This document shows, piece after piece, positions 14,253-17,243 of a DNA stretch of 17,243 nt. The notes beneath the pieces are model-generated. The model worked only from the letters and a program-made list of their open reading frames with translations. It had not been told where the DNA came from and searched no databases. Every line of letters starts with the position of its first letter. Within the stretch, counting starts at the first letter, position 1. Position numbers and translations under genes: made by a program. This DNA comes from JAVBPP01 sp031549535 (GTDB taxonomy: Bacteria; Bacillota; Clostridia; Oscillospirales; Acutalibacteraceae): the NCBI GenBank assembly GCA_031549535.1, contig JAVBPP010000103.1, positions 1-17,243 on the forward strand, written 5' to 3'.

Positions 14253-15326
14253 TTATAACCGTACTTCCTTGCCGCTCTGTGCGGATTCATAGATGGCGCT
14301 GAGGATTTTAATCATATCCTGCCCCTGCTGCGGCTTATAGACCGGCTCCTTGCCGTCCATAACAACTTCCACAAAGTTCAGCAGGTTCAGCGGATGCCCC
14401 TGCGGTGCCATGGGAGTACGCACGCGTTTATTGACCATTTCGCCGTCCTTTTCTGTAAAGACCTCAGCCTTGGAGTTCTTCCAGGTGAAACCCGCCTTAC
14501 TGCCGCGCAGTTCAACGAAATTGGTTTCTTCCTTAATATTCGAGGCCCAGCTGAACTCAATTTGCAGGCAGGCACCGTTATCAAAACGGATAAAGCCCAT
14601 TGCAAGGTCTTCCACGTCGAAGATGCCGTCCTCGTTCTTATCGCCGAACATGGAGTTGACGGAGTCGCTGGCGTCATTATCCGCAAATTTGCAATAGGTG
14701 CTCGCGCTTACGGCGACAGGGGTGGGGTTGCCCATGAGCCAGATGGCAAGGTCTATCATATGTACGCCCAAATCAATAACGGGGCCGCCGCCTGACTGCG
14801 CCTTTGTGGTAAACCAGCCACCCTTACCGGGGATGCCGCGCCTGCGAATCCAGCCGCAGCGGCCGGCGTAAATATCACCCATCTCGCCTTTTTCAATCAT
14901 CTCTTTGAGCTTGATGGAGCACAGCGCAAAACGATTGTTGCGGATAACCATGAGGGTCTTGCCGCTTTTCTCGCTGGCGGTCTTCATTTTCAACTGCTCC
15001 TGCGGGCTGACTGCGTCCGGCTTTTCGCAAAGCACATGCTTCCCCGCCGCAAACGCATCCACGGCAATGACGGAGTGCAGATAGTTCGGTGTGCAGATAT
15101 CCACCGCCACAACGTTTTTGTCCGCGAGCAGCTCCTTATAATCCTGATACACCTTCGCGTTCGGGTAGTGCTTTTTCTGCACCTCCTGCGCCCGCTCCAC
15201 AATGATGTCGCACAGGGCGACGATTTCTACGCGCTCTTTCAAAGCGGGGAACATGTTGTACCACGCAACGTGCGCCCCCTTGCCAATGCCGCCCAAGCCA
15301 ATAATGCCAATGCGTAACCGTTCCAT
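14253..15326 (-). CDS. Gfo/Idh/MocA family NAD(P)-dependent oxidoreductase
   Basis: A 357-residue sugar or inositol dehydrogenase-like protein. The Rossmann part begins IGIIGLGGIG (Gly10, Gly12, Gly15), DICTPN lies near 76-81 and the family EKP at 101-103. The C-terminal domain contains GGGPVIDLGVHMIDL with Asp185 and His189, the usual catalytic pair. It is full length with no signal peptide. ATG 15326 is 10 nt after AAGGAG. Substrates in this family range over sugars, inositols and bile pigments and cannot be told here. It is the middle gene of a three-gene unit, glycerophosphodiester phosphodiesterase - oxidoreductase - tsaD. The stop of the first gene overlaps the ribosome binding site of this one. 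Confidence 0.9.
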   Translation of the reverse strand: MERLRIGIIGLGGIGKGAHVAWYNMFPALKERVEIVALCDIIVERAQEVQKKHYPNAKVYQDYKELLADKNVVAVDICTPNYLHSVIAVDAFAAGKHVLCEKPDAVSPQEQLKMKTASEKSGKTLMVIRNNRFALCSIKLKEMIEKGEMGDIYAGRCGWIRRRGIPGKGGWFTTKAQSGGGPVIDLGVHMIDLAIWLMGNPTPVAVSASTYCKFADNDASDSVNSMFGDKNEDGIFDVEDLAMGFIRFDNGACLQIEFSWASNIKEETNFVELRGSKAGFTWKNSKAEVFTEKDGEMVNKRVRTPMAPQGHPLNLLNFVEVVMDGKEPVYKPQQGQDMIKILSAIYESAQSGKEVRL

Positions 15327-15340
15327 ACTGTGTAATCTCC

Positions 15341-16093
15341 TTATTGTTTTGATAATAAATTTTTCGCCACATCCGGGTAATCCGTTATAATGCCGTCACA
15401 GCCCCAGTCAATAACAGTTTGCATGCCCTCCGCCTCGTTCACCGTCCAAGGGTGCACCAGTAGGCCCGCCTTGTGGCAGTTTTCCGCGTAATCCTCATCC
15501 AAAAACATCATAAACGGGTGCAGAGCCTGTACATCTATAGATTGGGCGTAGGCAACATAGCCCTCTGCCAATTCCGCAATATTCGGCGTTTCTTTGAGGT
15601 CAAAGGAATATAACAGAGCCGTGCGAATGCTGCGGTCAACCTCCTTGCAGGCGAGCAAAACTGCCGCGTCAAAGCTGGAGATGAGCAGCTTATCCGCCAA
15701 GCCGGCCTGCTTTGCGGCCTCAATTGTCCGCCGGGCGATGGGGGAATGCTTGTCCTTCGGCGACTTGATTTCCACATTCAGCAGCTCCATGCTACGGCTC
15801 AACTCAAAAAATTCCGCCAACGTTGGAATTTTTGTGCCCGCGAACTCCGGTGAGAAGTAGCTGCCAAAGTCAAATTGCAGCAGCTCCTCATACGTATAAT
15901 CCGCAACGGCTCCCGTGCCGTTGGAGGTGCGGTCAATGGTGTAATCGTGGCAGACGACGATGGTACCGTCCTTTGTCAAATGCACATCCAGCTCCATGCC
16001 CTCAGCCCCCAGATCCACAGCCTTTTGAAAGGCGGGCAGGGTGTTCTGCGGGGCAAGCCGATTCGCGCCGCGGTGAGAAATTACACGAAACAT
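15341..16093 (-). CDS. Glycerophosphodiester phosphodiesterase (GlpQ/UgpQ-like)
   Basis: A 250-residue GDPD-family TIM barrel that splits glycerophosphodiesters into an alcohol and glycerol-3-phosphate. Visible active-site parts are HRG with His7, the metal ligands Glu34 and Asp36 in GMELDVHLTKDG, His49 in VVCHD, and Glu108 and Lys110 in NVEIKS; the C-terminal end is WTVNE...GCDGIITDYP. The usual PENT motif reads PQNT (Gln16), a change at a conserved position worth noting. There is no signal peptide, so it is cytoplasmic (UgpQ-like). ATG 16093 is 7 nt after AGGAAG; the frame extends upstream to 16120 without a better site. It is first in the operon with the oxidoreductase and tsaD. Confidence 0.9.
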   Translation of the reverse strand: MFRVISHRGANRLAPQNTLPAFQKAVDLGAEGMELDVHLTKDGTIVVCHDYTIDRTSNGTGAVADYTYEELLQFDFGSYFSPEFAGTKIPTLAEFFELSRSMELLNVEIKSPKDKHSPIARRTIEAAKQAGLADKLLISSFDAAVLLACKEVDRSIRTALLYSFDLKETPNIAELAEGYVAYAQSIDVQALHPFMMFLDEDYAENCHKAGLLVHPWTVNEAEGMQTVIDWGCDGIITDYPDVAKNLLSKQ

Positions 16094-16126
16094 AGCATCA
16101 CTTCCTATTTTTGTCATCACCTATGT

Positions 16127-16155
16127 AGTATACGCAGATTCCCCGATTTTCGCAA
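16127..16155 (-). promoter_or_regulatory. Promoter of the glpQ-oxidoreductase-tsaD unit
   Basis: Minus strand TTGCGA (16155-16150), 17-bp spacer, TATACT (16132-16127). The start would be about 30 nt before the ATG at 16093. It is divergent from lexA. Confidence 0.6.
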
Positions 16156-16193
16156 GGGGGGTGGAGAGATTCGCAAAAATATTTTAAAAAATA

Positions 16194-16209
16194 GCAAACA
16201 AATGTTTGC
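16194..16209. promoter_or_regulatory. Probable LexA operator (SOS box)
   Basis: The perfect 6-4-6 palindrome GCAAAC-AAAT-GTTTGC overlaps the -35 box of lexA. It matches the spacing of the gram-positive SOS box (CGAAC-N4-GTTCG) but with CAAAC/GTTTG arms. Position and symmetry indicate LexA autoregulation. Confidence 0.7.
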
Positions 16210-16234
16210 AATTTGTGACAGTATGTGTTATACT
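16206..16234 (+). promoter_or_regulatory. lexA promoter
   Basis: TTGCAA (16206-16211), 17-bp spacer, TATACT (16229-16234). The -35 hexamer shares four bases with the operator palindrome, so bound LexA would block RNA polymerase. Confidence 0.7.
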
Positions 16235-16274
16235 GCACACAGAGAAACGGAAAAGTTGAAAACGAGGTGACGAT

Positions 16275-16865
16275 ATGGAACCCATTAATGAAATGCAAAA
16301 ACGAATTTATGAATACTTGATTGAAAAGTCGCAGGACGGCGTCCCCCCCTCCGTGCGCGAAATTGGCGCCGCTGTGGGGCTGAAATCCACCTCCAGTGTG
16401 CAGTCCAACCTGGATACGCTGGAAGAGGCGGGTTATATCCAACGCGACCCTATGCTCAAGCGCTCTATCCGTATTGTGGGGCAGGCGGAAAACATCACCC
16501 ATGTGCCGCTCGTCGGCACGGTGACGGCGGGCATGCCCATCCTTGCCACGGAGCAGCTGGAGGGCTACATCCCCTATTCCGGCCACGTCCCCCGCGATAA
16601 ATCCCTGTTCGCCCTGCGCGTGCGGGGGGACAGCATGATTGATGCCGCAATCCTGGACGGCGACATCGTGATTGTGGAAAAAACCCCCACCGCCGGCAAT
16701 GGCGATATTGTGGTTGCCCTGGTGGAAGATGAGGCAACGGTAAAGCGTTTTTACAAAGAAAAAGGCCATTTCCGCCTGCAGCCGGAAAACGAGGACTATG
16801 AACCCATTATCGTGAAAGAGGTCGCCATCCTTGGCCTTGTTGTGGCACTGATTCGTTATTTTTAA
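16275..16865 (+). CDS. lexA: SOS-response repressor LexA
   Basis: A 196-residue LexA. The winged helix-turn-helix spans about 1-65 (QKRIYEYLIEKSQDGVPPSVREIGAAVGLKSTSSVQSNLDTLEEAGYI). The cleavage site Ala85-Gly86 lies in GTVTAGMPI, and the self-cleaving S24 domain has Ser120 in RGDSM and Lys157 in ATVKRFYK. All parts for RecA-stimulated self-cleavage are present, and length is normal. GAGGTG lies 5 nt before ATG 16275. It is preceded by its own operator and promoter and is followed by a tRNA gene with a separate promoter. No other SOS gene is in the window. Confidence 0.96.
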   Translation: MEPINEMQKRIYEYLIEKSQDGVPPSVREIGAAVGLKSTSSVQSNLDTLEEAGYIQRDPMLKRSIRIVGQAENITHVPLVGTVTAGMPILATEQLEGYIPYSGHVPRDKSLFALRVRGDSMIDAAILDGDIVIVEKTPTAGNGDIVVALVEDEATVKRFYKEKGHFRLQPENEDYEPIIVKEVAILGLVVALIRYF

Positions 16866-16885
16866 AATTTTTCCCTGGATGTATC

Positions 16886-16914
16886 TTGACAGAGCACACG
16901 CGCTTGCATATAAT
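16886..16914 (+). promoter_or_regulatory. Consensus promoter of the tRNA-Gly gene
   Basis: Perfect TTGACA (16886-16891), 17-bp spacer, perfect TATAAT (16909-16914), 31 bp before the mature tRNA 5' end. This is the strongest promoter in the window, as expected for a stable RNA. Confidence 0.85.
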
Positions 16915-16945
16915 AGAAAAATGTAGACGTCATATGCAAGCCTTT

Positions 16946-17021
16946 GCGGATGTAGCTCATCTGGTAGAGCGCCACCTTGCCAAGGTGGAGGTAGCGAGTT
17001 CGAGCCTCGTCATCCGCTCCA
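16946..17021 (+). tRNA. tRNA-Gly(GCC)
   Basis: A complete 76-nt cloverleaf. Acceptor arms are GCGGATG (16946-16952) and CATCCGC (17011-17017), with discriminator T and an encoded CCA at 17019-17021. The D-arm region is GCTCATCTGGTAGAGC. The anticodon stem CCACC/GGTGG encloses the loop TTGCCAA with anticodon GCC at 16979-16981. The T-arm contains GTTCGAG. It reads GGC and GGT glycine codons. It has its own promoter and terminator. Confidence 0.97.
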
Positions 17022-17032
17022 AAACAAAAAAT

Positions 17033-17058
17033 CTGTCGATTTATATCGGCAGTTTTTT
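17033..17058 (+). terminator. Intrinsic terminator of tRNA-Gly
   Basis: Stem CTGTCGAT (17033-17040) with ATCGGCAG (17045-17052), one G-U pair and a TTAT loop, followed by six T. It lies 11 nt after the CCA end. Confidence 0.85.
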
Positions 17059-17243
17059 CATTTTACGAAAAGCTGGGGCAGTATGCCGTCATGCCGTCTG
17101 ATACCAATCTCCATTAGAATAAAGTGTACCCCGTGTCAAGGACAACATGGGTTTTTGCTCTTCCAAAATCAAAGGATATCAGCTATAGTAAAAGGGCTTT
17201 ACCATTACGCAGGATAGTGCAACGCTGAGGAGCGACATGAGCG
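17059..17243 (+). other. Right-edge region with a possible gene start
   Basis: No complete gene is seen in these 185 bases. GAGGAG at 17227-17232 followed by ATG at 17237-17239 could open a plus-strand gene whose body lies outside the window; only two codons are visible. The stretch around 17120-17150 (GTGTACCCCGTGTCAAGGAC) resembles the ends of some insertion sequences, but neither a second end nor a transposase is in view. Confidence 0.25.

Noticed and set aside
16886..17101. 71-residue open frame across the tRNA region
   Set aside because: It runs through a complete tRNA with its own promoter and terminator, so it is not a protein gene.

Overview
The window looks like the chromosome of a low-to-moderate GC Firmicute, probably a gut-type clostridium (Oscillospirales/Clostridiales-like). 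This rests on strong AGGAGG-type ribosome binding sites, sigma-A promoters, a Gram-positive type lipoprotein, a gram-positive style LexA with a CAAAC-N4-GTTTG operator, a YmfI-like SDR and a single-polypeptide ABC exporter. Taxonomy is inferred from gene content only.

Left edge (1-655): an array of G-runs (G5-G8 followed by T/A-purine-C/T-A) spaced about 19-25 bp, resembling the multi-repeat end of an IS21-type element. Next, on the minus strand, is an open frame for a small Cys/Ser/Thr-rich peptide that looks like a RiPP precursor. It has a well-placed ribosome binding site, but ACC stands where the start codon should be. 655-2690 (minus): an ABC exporter with its own promoter, a 12-residue leader peptide and a chain of mutually exclusive RNA stems. 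This is the architecture of an inducible attenuator, and I consider it, with the peptide frame, the most interesting part of the window.

2687-6062: a patatin-like lipase (minus), a divergent GT8 glycosyltransferase, an AT-rich (probably acquired) SAM methyltransferase, and an SDR oxidoreductase whose ribosome binding site is buried in the 3' arm of the methyltransferase terminator. 6057-8423 (minus): glycogen phosphorylase, overlapping the SDR stop codon tail to tail. The 338-bp gap to 8761 holds a 138-bp MITE-like inverted repeat that also contains the likely glgP promoter and leader.

8762-13210 (plus): an XRE regulator with a G9 tract as its ribosome binding site; yebC; then an apparent operon of a lipoprotein, a probable EF-P 5-aminopentanone reductase (YmfI type) and a membrane-anchored metallophosphoesterase. 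13235-16093 (minus): a glpQ-like phosphodiesterase, a Gfo/Idh/MocA oxidoreductase and tsaD, tightly spaced with one promoter. 16194-16865 (plus): lexA with its own operator overlapping the -35 box. 16886-17058: a complete tRNA-Gly(GCC) unit with promoter, encoded CCA and terminator. The last 185 bases hold no complete gene; a ribosome binding site plus ATG at the very end may open a new one.

Several genes serve translation or its quality: tsaD (t6A), yebC, the YmfI-like reductase and tRNA-Gly. The rest are carbohydrate/lipid metabolism, regulation and accessory cargo.
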